Source: Arenibacter algicola (GTDB taxonomy: Bacteria > Bacteroidota > Bacteroidia > Flavobacteriales > Flavobacteriaceae). From it: 64,000 bases of DNA. The notes under the pieces are model-generated. The model did not search any database, was not told where the DNA came from, and worked only from the letters and a program-made list of their open reading frames with translations. The stretch covers positions 38,913 through 102,912 of the forward strand of contig NZ_JAHKPO010000015.1 in NCBI RefSeq assembly GCF_018860365.1. Reading direction: 5' to 3'. This document shows positions 44,374-52,817 of this stretch, in pieces. A program made the translations under genes and the position numbers. Position 1 is the stretch's first letter. Every line of letters starts with the position of its first letter.

Positions 44374-45654
44374 CTATTTTTCAAACTTCTTAAGCGTTTT
44401 AATTATAATTCCAACACATTCCAATAGCTGTTCTTTATTCATCACCAATGGAGGTGCGAACCTGATAATATTTCCATGGGTTGGTTTTGCCAAAAGCCCG
44501 TTATCCCTTAATGCCAAGCAAATATCCCAAGCGGTTGAGCTATCTTCGGTGTCATTTATCAAGATGGCATTTAACAATCCTTTACCCCTTACGGAATTTA
44601 CAATATTACAGGTGGGTATAAATTTATTGAGCTCTTCCCTGAACAGCACGCCCAATTGATAGGCGTTTTCTGCAAGTCCTTCTTCTTTGACTACTTCAAG
44701 AGCCGCTATGCCCACTGCTGCTGCCACGGGGTTACCCCCAAAAGTACTACCATGGCTACCAGGTTTTATAACCTCCATGATTTCGTCATTGGCCAATACC
44801 CCGGAGATAGGATAAGCCCCTCCTGAAAGCGCCTTTCCCAAAATTAAAATATCCGGTTTCACCTCAGGCGTCCCACTGCAATGCCTGTCAGGACAGCTGC
44901 AATTGCCGCATGTAGCCAATAATTTGCCTGTACGGGCTATTCCTGTCTGTACCTCGTCGGCAATAAAAAGGACATTATGCTTTTTACAAAGCTCCCGCGC
45001 CTTGGCAAGATAGTCTTCAGAAGGCACATATACCCCAGCCTCTCCTTGTATAGGCTCTACAAGGAATCCCGCAATATTCTTATCGCTTTCCAAAACCTCT
45101 TCCAAGGCGTTTAGATTATCGTATTCAATCTTTATAAAGCCTTCTGTAAAGGGACCATAGTTTTTGCGGGCAATAGGATCATTGGAAAATGAGATGATAG
45201 TGGTGGTTCGTCCGTGAAAATTATTCTCACAAACAATAATCTGCGCCTGGTTTTCAGGAACTCCTTTTTTCTCGTATGCCCATTTTCTACAAATTTTAAG
45301 AGCAGTTTCCACTGCTTCCGCCCCTGTATTCATGGGCAGTAACTTATTGTAACCAAATGTTTGCGCAGCCAACTTCTCAAATTTCCCGAGCATATCATTG
45401 TAAAACGCCCTGGAAGTCAAAGTCAACGTTTGTGCCTGTTGTATCATGGCACTGACAATTTTAGGGTGACAATGCCCTTGGTTTACCGCAGAATAGGCGG
45501 ACAAAAAGTCGTAGTATCTTTTTCCTTCAACATCCCAAACAAAAACTCCCTCTCCCCTACTTAAAACAACAGGTAGCGGATGATAGTTGTGCGCTCCGAA
45601 TTTTTCCTCCAATGCAATTGCATCTTTAGAAGATAATTTTTCCAAAACCGACAT
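44374..45654 (-). CDS. rocD: Ornithine--oxo-acid transaminase
   Basis: A 426-residue PLP enzyme moving the delta-amino group of ornithine to 2-oxoglutarate. The start at 45654 gives [34 protein letters not shown], typical of the family; the frame to 45798 is longer but its extra 48 residues are not family-like. Visible are [17 protein letters not shown] (about 107-123), [15 protein letters not shown] (about 228-242) and the Schiff-base lysine in [13 protein letters not shown] (about 268-280). Between the last two lies a cysteine-rich insertion ([11 protein letters not shown]), known in Bacteroidota relatives, that could bind a metal. Confidence 0.9.
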   Translation of the reverse strand: MSVLEKLSSKDAIALEEKFGAHNYHPLPVVLSRGEGVFVWDVEGKRYYDFLSAYSAVNQGHCHPKIVSAMIQQAQTLTLTSRAFYNDMLGKFEKLAAQTFGYNKLLPMNTGAEAVETALKICRKWAYEKKGVPENQAQIIVCENNFHGRTTTIISFSNDPIARKNYGPFTEGFIKIEYDNLNALEEVLESDKNIAGFLVEPIQGEAGVYVPSEDYLAKARELCKKHNVLFIADEVQTGIARTGKLLATCGNCSCPDRHCSGTPEVKPDILILGKALSGGAYPISGVLANDEIMEVIKPGSHGSTFGGNPVAAAVGIAALEVVKEEGLAENAYQLGVLFREELNKFIPTCNIVNSVRGKGLLNAILINDTEDSSTAWDICLALRDNGLLAKPTHGNIIRFAPPLVMNKEQLLECVGIIIKTLKKFEK

Positions 45655-45798
45655 GATTAAATAACTTTTAAATAAAACTTTAGCAATTCCTTCTTGGGGA
45701 GAGAAATCATCCATTTTTTGTAGAGACTGCAAATTACGAATTGAAACTTGCATCCTAAAATTTTTGGACATTGATTTTTGCCCGGAAAAACCTACCAA

Positions 45799-46704
45799 TC
45801 AATCTTTTAGATGAAAAGTGGCACTTACAGGATAATGATCGGACAAAAACCAATTTTCCGGTCCGTTGTGGACTTGTGCATCCTTACATTTTTTGGAGAG
45901 CTCAGGTGAAACCATAATATAATCTATCCGTTCCATACGCGAAACTAATAGTTCCATGCTTTCTTGGTTTACCTCACCCAAAACCCGACCGGGAAAACTG
46001 CCTCTTTCCATCAATCCTGCTGTATATTTTTGAACCGGATCATACAAGGGCACCGCAAGAAATTTAGAAATTACGGCGTAATCCAGACTTTCGTTCACCA
46101 AATTCCCATTTATGCCTTTTTCTTTATTGGATTCCCGTAATCTGGTCAACAAGGAACCCTTGGGATCGTACAAATCAGCATCAAAGGGGGAATGGGCATT
46201 GAAATCTCCCAAAACTACATATTTGGAACTGGTTTTAATGATTTCTTCCAATTTCCTTGATAGTATATTGGCCTCCTCCCGCCTTCTAGCGAAGCTCCCC
46301 GGATGTAGATGAATTACCAAAAATTCAATTCCGCTTGTTGTACAGTGCAAGGCACCATGGTGCATACCTTCTAGAATTTTTTCTTTTAGCTCTATGGGGT
46401 ATTTGGAGGTAAAGCCAACCGAGTAACCCGTTGTTTTCAATAAAACAGAATAATCATGGCCCCACGCCAGCGCATCCTCCCGCAATTTTTCCGGGGTATA
46501 GGCACATAATTCCTGAAGTGCCACTACATCTGGAGTTTGGGTATTTATCCAATTTTGTACTTTTTCCCTTCTTTCATTATCCTTGCCCCAATCATAACCG
46601 TTCCAAATGTTGTAGGTGATGATTTTAAAATCAGTTTTTTTGTCTTGGGACGCTAATAATAACGGGAGCAATACAAGAATCCAAAAAATATTTCGAAAAT
46701 TCAT
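45799..46704 (-). CDS. Secreted endonuclease/exonuclease/phosphatase family enzyme
   Basis: A 301-residue exported enzyme of the EEP superfamily. Signal peptide to about 19 (LLASQ). Catalytic elements are all seen: KIITYNIWNG with the metal-binding asparagine, VVALQEL with the glutamate (about 60-66), VIHLHPGSF with the catalytic histidine, VVLGDFNAHSPFDADLY (about 170-186) and the final SDHYPVSA histidine (about 288-295). The family includes DNases, sphingomyelinases and sugar/lipid phosphodiesterases; the substrate is not decidable. It is translationally coupled (ATGA overlap, 46701-46704) to a GH43-like gene in a carbohydrate cassette. Confidence 0.87.
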   Translation of the reverse strand: MNFRNIFWILVLLPLLLASQDKKTDFKIITYNIWNGYDWGKDNERREKVQNWINTQTPDVVALQELCAYTPEKLREDALAWGHDYSVLLKTTGYSVGFTSKYPIELKEKILEGMHHGALHCTTSGIEFLVIHLHPGSFARRREEANILSRKLEEIIKTSSKYVVLGDFNAHSPFDADLYDPKGSLLTRLRESNKEKGINGNLVNESLDYAVISKFLAVPLYDPVQKYTAGLMERGSFPGRVLGEVNQESMELLVSRMERIDYIMVSPELSKKCKDAQVHNGPENWFLSDHYPVSATFHLKD

Positions 46705-47792
46705 TCTTTTAGATTTATTTTAAAAACATGGCCAACTGTTCTGTCCCCACCAAAAATATTCCAACCAGATGGGCCGTACAAATATGCCGGTTTGTTATTT
46801 ATCATTAAAACTTTGGGGCGTTCCAGCTTAGGGGCGACACCATATATCTTCACCGCTTTTTTAGGGTCATAATCCTTATAATAGGTGGGCAATAAATCAT
46901 AACCAACCGTGGCATCCTCCAAATTAAAAGTAAGTCCGTCCTTTGACTTCCATAGTGTTCCTCCACCAACTATGCCCGTATTTTTACCATGATTATCCGT
47001 GGTCAATAAAAAAATATGATCTTGATAAGCAAAAACGGTTCCATCTTCCAATGTACCCTTATTGGAGGTAACCGGTTTATCCTGAATAATATATGGGCCC
47101 TTTAACTCAGTAGCTTTCGCCAAACCATACTTTAGAATCCCATCCGTGGTTTTGGTTTTAAAATACAGAAAGTAATTTCCATTTACTTCCAAAAAGGCAG
47201 GATTGGCCACTCCCATATTGGATTTATAATTCCATTTTTGAGGATTATCGGCATGTAAGACCATCCCGTCCTTGCCCACTTTTTTCCATGGGCCATAAGG
47301 AGATTTTGCAATTGCCATTCCAATACGTTGATTACCCGGATGTGGTGGTTGATGATAATTATTGTTGGCAATATACAACAGCACAAAGTACTTGCCCAGC
47401 TTCTTGATTTCCGGATTGTGCGGTGCATATTTATCCCAGGTATCCTTTCCTGTGCCCTTTATGGCCACATCTGAAAATAAAAAAGGTCCTTCAGGTGAAT
47501 CCGCAACATAATGGGCAATTTCGGAAGACCTTCTCCATGCGGGATTAACATTCTTTTCCGGCCAACGCGCTACGAATAAGTGCGTTTTTCCATCCTCATC
47601 CATAATGGGTGCGCAACCCCAAAAGGTATAATTATCATCTTGAACCGCAACCCCTTTGTATTCCAAATTTTGGGCTATAAAAGATAAGGGCATCTGAAGG
47701 GACTTTTCTTGGGCATATCCAAAATCAACGACCAAGAGTATGATAAAAATAAAAAAACTTAAAATGTGCTTCACTTTATTCACAATAATCAA
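46701..47792 (-). CDS. GH43-like secreted beta-propeller hydrolase
   Basis: A 363-residue exported five-bladed propeller protein of the GH43 type. The signal peptide ends at about 28 (FGYAQ). Propeller elements are CAPIMDEDGKTHLFVARWPE, AHYVADSPEGPF, YAPHNPEIKKLGKYFVLLYI, NPAFLEVNGNYFLYFKTKT, LEDGTVFAY and LERPKVLMINNKPAYLYGP. Its blades match those of the next upstream protein one for one, so the two are paralogues. Exact glycan is unknown. The start may be TTG 47792 or GTG 47783; both give a signal peptide. It overlaps the EEP gene by 4 bases. Confidence 0.78.
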   Translation of the reverse strand: MIIVNKVKHILSFFIFIILLVVDFGYAQEKSLQMPLSFIAQNLEYKGVAVQDDNYTFWGCAPIMDEDGKTHLFVARWPEKNVNPAWRRSSEIAHYVADSPEGPFLFSDVAIKGTGKDTWDKYAPHNPEIKKLGKYFVLLYIANNNYHQPPHPGNQRIGMAIAKSPYGPWKKVGKDGMVLHADNPQKWNYKSNMGVANPAFLEVNGNYFLYFKTKTTDGILKYGLAKATELKGPYIIQDKPVTSNKGTLEDGTVFAYQDHIFLLTTDNHGKNTGIVGGGTLWKSKDGLTFNLEDATVGYDLLPTYYKDYDPKKAVKIYGVAPKLERPKVLMINNKPAYLYGPSGWNIFGGDRTVGHVFKINLKE

Positions 47793-47864
47793 TATACTTT
47801 TAAATCGGCACTAATGCCCAGCTGATACGGTATTTTATATCTGAATGGATTAGTAATTTTTATT

Positions 47865-49103
47865 TTATTCCAATTCAACTTCCAAGGGAATCTGTACATT
47901 AAAAGAACTGCCATCGTTTTTAACGTTTACATTGCCTAGGGCAGATGCGGCATATAGATATTGGGGCATACCATCTTCACTCAACAATAGTTGCGGGCGT
48001 TCCAATCTGTCTACCTCTATAACCGACCCATCCATTAAATGTAACTTCCGCTCCATAAATAGTGGTTTTGCCGTCAAATCCCAAACAATCCCATCCGTCG
48101 ATGATAATAAGGCCAGTGTCTTTTTATGGCCTGTTAGTCTTCCTGTAAAATCCTTAACAATGGCCATATATTGTTGAAGTTTTGGGGAGTACCAGACAAA
48201 AGGGTCTTCAGTACTTGCCAAAGTGCCATCGGGCATTCTTACATCAAAAACAAAATTTTCCAAAGGTTTAAATGGGCCTTTTGGGGTATCGGCAATGGCC
48301 ACTCCATGGACTCCTTTCCAGTGTGGTTCATAGACGTTGCCTTTAAAGTACAGCATATATTTTTGAATCTTTGGGTTATAAACCACTGAGGGGTTCACCA
48401 CTATTATGTTGTCAGGTTTTGCCACTGTCCCAAAGGGAGATCCATTAACAATATTATTGGCCTTTACCCTAGTTCGCGGTGTTAACAATGGCTGTTTGGA
48501 ACGTATAAAGTTTCCCAAAAGTAAATTTTCAAAACTATCAAATTCCAACACCCCTATACAGAGGGATTGTTGAACCCTACCGCGTTTGTCCAAATTTTCG
48601 CCTGTAGAACCTTGAGGCTGTTCCCCTGGATCTTTAGATCCTATATAATATAGATAATACTTTCCGTTAAATTTTTTGATATGTGGATTGTGCACCATTT
48701 GCGCATCCCAGGACACATTGTCCCCGTGATAGCGTGTACCTTTCAATACTATTTTTTGAAACCTAAAGCCCTTGTCCGGATAATCTGAAACGGCATATCC
48801 AATTTTGGACTGCAGCACCCAGTCCTTGACAAAACTACCTCCTTCCGCCCCACTTTCCCAAAGTGAAAACAGCATATGATACTTGCCGTCGTCACCTTTT
48901 ATTACGCTAGCTCCCCAAACAAAATAATTTGGAATTTGAAATATGGATGCCCCCATGATTTCGTTTGGACATTCCTTTAGCCCTACTACTCTGGCGTCTA
49001 TTCTCCCTGGCGCAATCTTGATATTTTGGGTCCAGCATAAAAAGCTGTTAATAAAGCATATCAACAAAATGCCCCCTTTAAAACAAGTAAGTATTCCTTT
49101 CAT
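47865..49103 (-). CDS. GH43-like secreted beta-propeller hydrolase, second copy
   Basis: A 412-residue exported propeller protein related to the downstream gene. Signal peptide to about 26 (FLCWTQ). Corresponding elements are WGASVIKGDDGKYHMLFSLWE, AVSDYPDKGF, MVHNPHIKKFNGKYYLYYIGSKD, NPSVVYNPKIQKYMLYFKGN, STEDPFVWY and LERPQLLLSEDGMPQYLYAAS. The extra 50 residues lie mainly in the loop around PGEQPQGSTGENLDKRGRVQQ (about 165-185). The substrate is likely a sulfated polysaccharide fragment, inferred only from the neighbouring sulfatase. It follows the sulfatase by 63 nt and precedes the next propeller gene by 72 nt. Confidence 0.78.
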   Translation of the reverse strand: MKGILTCFKGGILLICFINSFLCWTQNIKIAPGRIDARVVGLKECPNEIMGASIFQIPNYFVWGASVIKGDDGKYHMLFSLWESGAEGGSFVKDWVLQSKIGYAVSDYPDKGFRFQKIVLKGTRYHGDNVSWDAQMVHNPHIKKFNGKYYLYYIGSKDPGEQPQGSTGENLDKRGRVQQSLCIGVLEFDSFENLLLGNFIRSKQPLLTPRTRVKANNIVNGSPFGTVAKPDNIIVVNPSVVYNPKIQKYMLYFKGNVYEPHWKGVHGVAIADTPKGPFKPLENFVFDVRMPDGTLASTEDPFVWYSPKLQQYMAIVKDFTGRLTGHKKTLALLSSTDGIVWDLTAKPLFMERKLHLMDGSVIEVDRLERPQLLLSEDGMPQYLYAASALGNVNVKNDGSSFNVQIPLEVELE

Positions 49104-49166
49104 TTTTAGCTTGTAATCTTACCCATTACAGATACTTATTTTTTCTACAAAGACTTATCAATTTTG

Positions 49167-50633
49167 TTAATTGGAACCATATGATATAGCCAAGTCATTT
49201 GTTCTAATTTCTGTTAATTTTTCCCGTAAAATCATTTGCATCTGCTTGACCACATCACTATAAGCCGGGTTATGCGCCAAATTATTGTATTGTTTGGCGT
49301 CGTGCTCCATATCGAAAAGTTCCATTCCAGATCCGGCATCCTCATCATACTGAATATATGCCCATTTATGGCTTCGCACTAAAAACGACTTACCTCCTTG
49401 GCTTACAGAAAATGCATACTCCCTGATTTCATACTTTGGATTATCCAATGTTTTAACAAGGCTTTTTCCCTGTATATGCTTGGAAGCTTTTAGCCCTGCC
49501 AACTCGGCCAAGGTAGGATATAGGTCCAAAAGTTCAGAAAAGGAATTACAGACCGCCGGTGCTTTTCCTGGCACTTTGATAATCATAGGCACCCTAACCG
49601 ATTCCTCATGTAGGCTTACCTTCATCCAAAAACGGTGCTCCCCCAAATGAAACCCATGGTCAGAAGTAAAAACAACAATGGTATTATCCTCCAAACCTTC
49701 TTCCTTTAAAGTCTTTAGTATCTTTCCTACCTGTGCATCCATATAGGCTACAGAAGCGTAATACCCAGCTACTGCCTTTTTTTCCTGTTCTTCGGACATT
49801 TCCCCATTTACACTGGTCACGTAGTTGATGCCACGGGCGGGAATATCGTCCCAATCATTTTCAACTTTAGGGGGCAATACCATTTGCTCATGTGGATAAG
49901 GTTCAAAATACTTTCTTGGGGCAACAAATGGCACATGGGGCCTTACCAACCCCACTGCCAAAAAGAAGGGATTATTTTTGTGTTGCTTAATAAGTTCGAT
50001 AGCCTTTACAGCGGTTTTACCATCGGAATGTACCAAATCGTCCCCGTCTGCCTTTACAATGGTCATAACATTACCCCCTTTTCTTGGTTTAAGTCCGTAA
50101 GGATTATTTTGCACCAATTCGGCCTCCCCTTCTACAGTCCATTCCGGTCCCTGACTATTAAACCTTTGGGACCAAGAGGCCTCATCGTCCTGTCCGTTGG
50201 AACCTGTTTCAATATCTATGGGAACTCCCATATGGTAAATCTTGCTTACCCGTGCTGTATAATAACCGTTATCCTTAAACAATTGTGAAAGTGATTTGCG
50301 TGAAGGTCCAACATTCTCCCTCCCGCTTACGTATCCGTAGGTGGTAGTAGCATTGGGGTAATAGCCAAACATTAAAGAGGCCCTTGAGGGACCACAGACC
50401 GGATATTGGGTATAAGCTCTGGTATATTTAACACCTTGTGCCGCCAATTGATCAATATTTGGGGTGAGTGACGCCCGATTTTCATAGGACGAAATAGCGG
50501 TGGCCGTTAAATCATCCGCAATTATGAACAAGACATTTGGCTGGTTATTCTTTATTTTTTTTACAGTTTTGCCTTGCTGTGCATGTCCAGTAAAAAAGCC
50601 GATCATAAACAGACATAAAAGCAATTTTCCCAT
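49167..50633 (-). CDS. Secreted sulfatase, S1 family
   Basis: A 488-residue exported sulfatase of the iduronate-2-sulfatase-like (S1) group. The start at 50633 yields the signal peptide MGKLLLCLFMIGFFTGHAQ; the longer frame from 50684 would begin inside the promoter element. The formylglycine motif is C80-G-P-S-R (PVCGPSRASLMFG), with the calcium-binding IADDLTATA at about 38-46, and VFTSDHGFHLGEH (about 320-332), the metal-binding D-H. A sulfatase-maturing enzyme must act elsewhere in the genome. It heads a leftward cassette with two GH43-like proteins and an EEP enzyme, the likely desulfation step of glycan breakdown. Confidence 0.92.
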   Translation of the reverse strand: MGKLLLCLFMIGFFTGHAQQGKTVKKIKNNQPNVLFIIADDLTATAISSYENRASLTPNIDQLAAQGVKYTRAYTQYPVCGPSRASLMFGYYPNATTTYGYVSGRENVGPSRKSLSQLFKDNGYYTARVSKIYHMGVPIDIETGSNGQDDEASWSQRFNSQGPEWTVEGEAELVQNNPYGLKPRKGGNVMTIVKADGDDLVHSDGKTAVKAIELIKQHKNNPFFLAVGLVRPHVPFVAPRKYFEPYPHEQMVLPPKVENDWDDIPARGINYVTSVNGEMSEEQEKKAVAGYYASVAYMDAQVGKILKTLKEEGLEDNTIVVFTSDHGFHLGEHRFWMKVSLHEESVRVPMIIKVPGKAPAVCNSFSELLDLYPTLAELAGLKASKHIQGKSLVKTLDNPKYEIREYAFSVSQGGKSFLVRSHKWAYIQYDEDAGSGMELFDMEHDAKQYNNLAHNPAYSDVVKQMQMILREKLTEIRTNDLAISYGSN

Positions 50634-50681
50634 TTTAACCAATTTATTAAAATTTAAAGATTGATAATTGTTCCTACTTTC

Positions 50682-50689
50682 CAAAAATA
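50682..50689 (-). promoter_or_regulatory. Bacteroidota -7 element of the sulfatase cassette
   Basis: Reverse-strand TATTTTTG lies 49 nt before the sulfatase ATG at 50633. Its position inside the longer open frame (to 50684) shows that the longer start is not transcribed, so 50633 is right. Confidence 0.5.
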
Positions 50690-50847
50690 AGACTTAGTTC
50701 CCCAATATTTAATACGGGCCTACACTTCATTTATTACGAATCAATTCTTCCAACCCAATCGTATTTAATTTTCCTATTGCCAAAACGAATCTAACAAATA
50801 CAAATAAGACTCTGTTAAAAAGCTACATAAATCCTAAAAAATTCTTC

Positions 50848-50855
50848 TATTTTTG
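50848..50855 (+). promoter_or_regulatory. -7 element ending 4 nt before rlmD (leaderless arrangement)
   Basis: TATTTTTG, then CGCC, then ATG at 50860. Exact TAnnTTTG match. Confidence 0.55.
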
Positions 50856-50859
50856 CGCC

Positions 50860-52275
50860 ATGGGCAGAAAGAATACAAGACAAGTTTTTGAAAACGTAGA
50901 AGTAGTAGATGCAGGAGCCAAAGGTAAGACCATTGGCAAAGCACCCGACGGACGGGTAATTTTCCTGACCAACACTGTCCCAGGGGATGTAGTGGACGTA
51001 ATGACTACCAAAAAAAGGAAAGCTTATTTTGAGGGTGTTGCCACTAAATTCCATACTTTTTCGAACAAACGAACTACTCCTGTTTGTGAGCATTTTGGAG
51101 TTTGTGGCGGCTGTAAATGGCAGGATATGGGCTATGAGCACCAGCTATTTTACAAACAAAAAGAGGTAGAGAACAACCTTCGAAGAATTGGTCATTTGGA
51201 ATTGCCGGAAACGAGTAGCATTTTAGGATCCAAAAAACAATACTTCTACAGGAACAAGATGGAATTTTCCTTTTCTGACAGTAGATGGTTGACCTTGGAA
51301 GAAATAAACTCAGGTAAGGAAATTGATGACAAAAATGCGCTGGGATTTCATATTCCCGGTATGTGGGACAAAATTTTGGACATTAAAAAATGTCATTTAC
51401 AAGAAGATCCTTCCAACGCGATTAGGTTGGAAATAAAGGATTTCGCCATTAAGAACAATATATCTTTCTTTAATCCCAGGAATCAATGGGGCATGTTGCG
51501 CACGGTAATGATACGCACCTCCTCTACTGGTGAAATTATGGTCATGGTCCAGTTTTTTGAGGACGATTTGGACAAGAGGGAGTTATTGATGAGCCATTTG
51601 GCAACAAGCTTTCCAGAAATAACTTCCTTGTTATGTGTCATCAATCAAAAACAAAATGATACCATATATGACCAAGAAATCATATGCTATTCTGGACGGG
51701 ATCATATATTTGAGGAAATGGAAGGGCTACAGTTTAAAATAAATGCCAAATCCTTCTATCAAACCAACTCGGACCAAGCCTATGAACTATACAAGGTAAC
51801 CCGCGATTTTGCGGAACTTAGCGGAAACGAATTGGTTTACGATCTTTACACCGGTACAGGGACCATTGCCCAATTTGTAGCCAAAAAAGCTAAAAAGGTA
51901 ATAGGTATTGAAGCTGTTCCCGAGGCTATAGAAGATGCCAAGGCCAATGCAAAAAGAAATAAAATAGACAATGTAGATTTCTTTGTAGGGGACATGAAGA
52001 ATGTCTTTAATCCCAGCTTTATTAAGGAACACGGTAGGCCCGATCTAATTATTACCGATCCTCCCAGGGATGGTATGCATGCGGCCGTTGTACAGCAAAT
52101 ACTATCCATTGCTCCAGAAAAGGTCGTATATGTTAGCTGTAATAGCGCTACGCAAGCCAGGGATTTGGAAATGATGAAGGAGGATTATGAAATATTAAAA
52201 GTGCAGCCTGTGGATATGTTTCCACAAACCCATCATGTTGAAAATGTTGTACTTTTGAAAAAACGGACCAAATAG
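50860..52275 (+). CDS. rlmD: 23S rRNA (uracil-5-)-methyltransferase RlmD-like
   Basis: A 471-residue TrmA/RlmD-type methyltransferase that methylates C5 of a uridine in 23S rRNA (U1939 in E. coli). It has an N-terminal TRAM domain (about 8-62), the iron-sulfur cysteines (CEHFGVCGGCKW, about 72-83) and a Rossmann domain with VYDLYTGTGTIAQFVA (about 326-341), DLIITDPPRDGMH (about 395-407) and the catalytic VSCNSATQARDL (about 426-437). Exact target between RlmC and RlmD is not certain from sequence. The DUF6452 gene begins 11 nt downstream. Confidence 0.92.
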   Translation: MGRKNTRQVFENVEVVDAGAKGKTIGKAPDGRVIFLTNTVPGDVVDVMTTKKRKAYFEGVATKFHTFSNKRTTPVCEHFGVCGGCKWQDMGYEHQLFYKQKEVENNLRRIGHLELPETSSILGSKKQYFYRNKMEFSFSDSRWLTLEEINSGKEIDDKNALGFHIPGMWDKILDIKKCHLQEDPSNAIRLEIKDFAIKNNISFFNPRNQWGMLRTVMIRTSSTGEIMVMVQFFEDDLDKRELLMSHLATSFPEITSLLCVINQKQNDTIYDQEIICYSGRDHIFEEMEGLQFKINAKSFYQTNSDQAYELYKVTRDFAELSGNELVYDLYTGTGTIAQFVAKKAKKVIGIEAVPEAIEDAKANAKRNKIDNVDFFVGDMKNVFNPSFIKEHGRPDLIITDPPRDGMHAAVVQQILSIAPEKVVYVSCNSATQARDLEMMKEDYEILKVQPVDMFPQTHHVENVVLLKKRTK

Positions 52276-52286
52276 TTCACCCGAAC

Positions 52287-52817
52287 ATGAAAAAAATCTA
52301 CATTCCAATACTAGTTTTAATTACATTCATCAGCTTTGGAGCCTGCGAAAAAGATGATATCTGTATAGATGGGGACACTCCACTACTAGTGATAAGATTT
52401 TATGATGTGGACAACCCCACTGAATTAAAAAAGGTAACCAAATTTAGAATTGTGGGTATTGGTCAGAATACTACAGTCACAACGGTATCCGACAGAACCG
52501 ATTCGGATTCCATTGCCATTCCCTTAAAGGTTACAGAAAACACCACAGGGTTTTATTTTATTAGCAACTCTTCAGATGTTGAAACTACAGATTCCAACGA
52601 TGAAACCATTACCGTTGAAGGGGGGGATTTAGATACCTTGTACTTCAATTACTCTAGAATAGATAAGTTTGTTTCCAGGGCATGTGGATATATTGCCAAT
52701 TATGAAGATTTAACTAGCGATCTAAAAACTGAAACTGATAACTGGATAAAGGATATAGAAATTGTAACCCCATTGGTAGAAAATTCAACAGCGGCCCATG
52801 TTAAGATATTTCATTAG
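52287..52817 (+). CDS. DUF6452 family lipoprotein
   Basis: A 176-residue lipoprotein of the flavobacterial DUF6452 family. Lipobox SFGAC (Cys20) is followed by EKDDICIDGDTPLLVIRFYD, an acidic start that suggests surface export. The body is a predicted beta-sandwich with GQNTTVTTVSDRTDSDSIAIPLKV and YFNYSRIDKFVSRACGYIANYE; two cysteines besides the lipobox (near 26 and 141) could form a disulfide. It follows rlmD and overlaps the DUF6048 gene by 20 bases, so the lipoprotein and outer-membrane protein are probably partners. Function unknown. Confidence 0.82.
   Translation: MKKIYIPILVLITFISFGACEKDDICIDGDTPLLVIRFYDVDNPTELKKVTKFRIVGIGQNTTVTTVSDRTDSDSIAIPLKVTENTTGFYFISNSSDVETTDSNDETITVEGGDLDTLYFNYSRIDKFVSRACGYIANYEDLTSDLKTETDNWIKDIEIVTPLVENSTAAHVKIFH

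Noticed and set aside
45799..50689. Full polysaccharide utilization locus
   Set aside because: No SusC/SusD pair or regulator is present, so only the enzyme cassette can be claimed.
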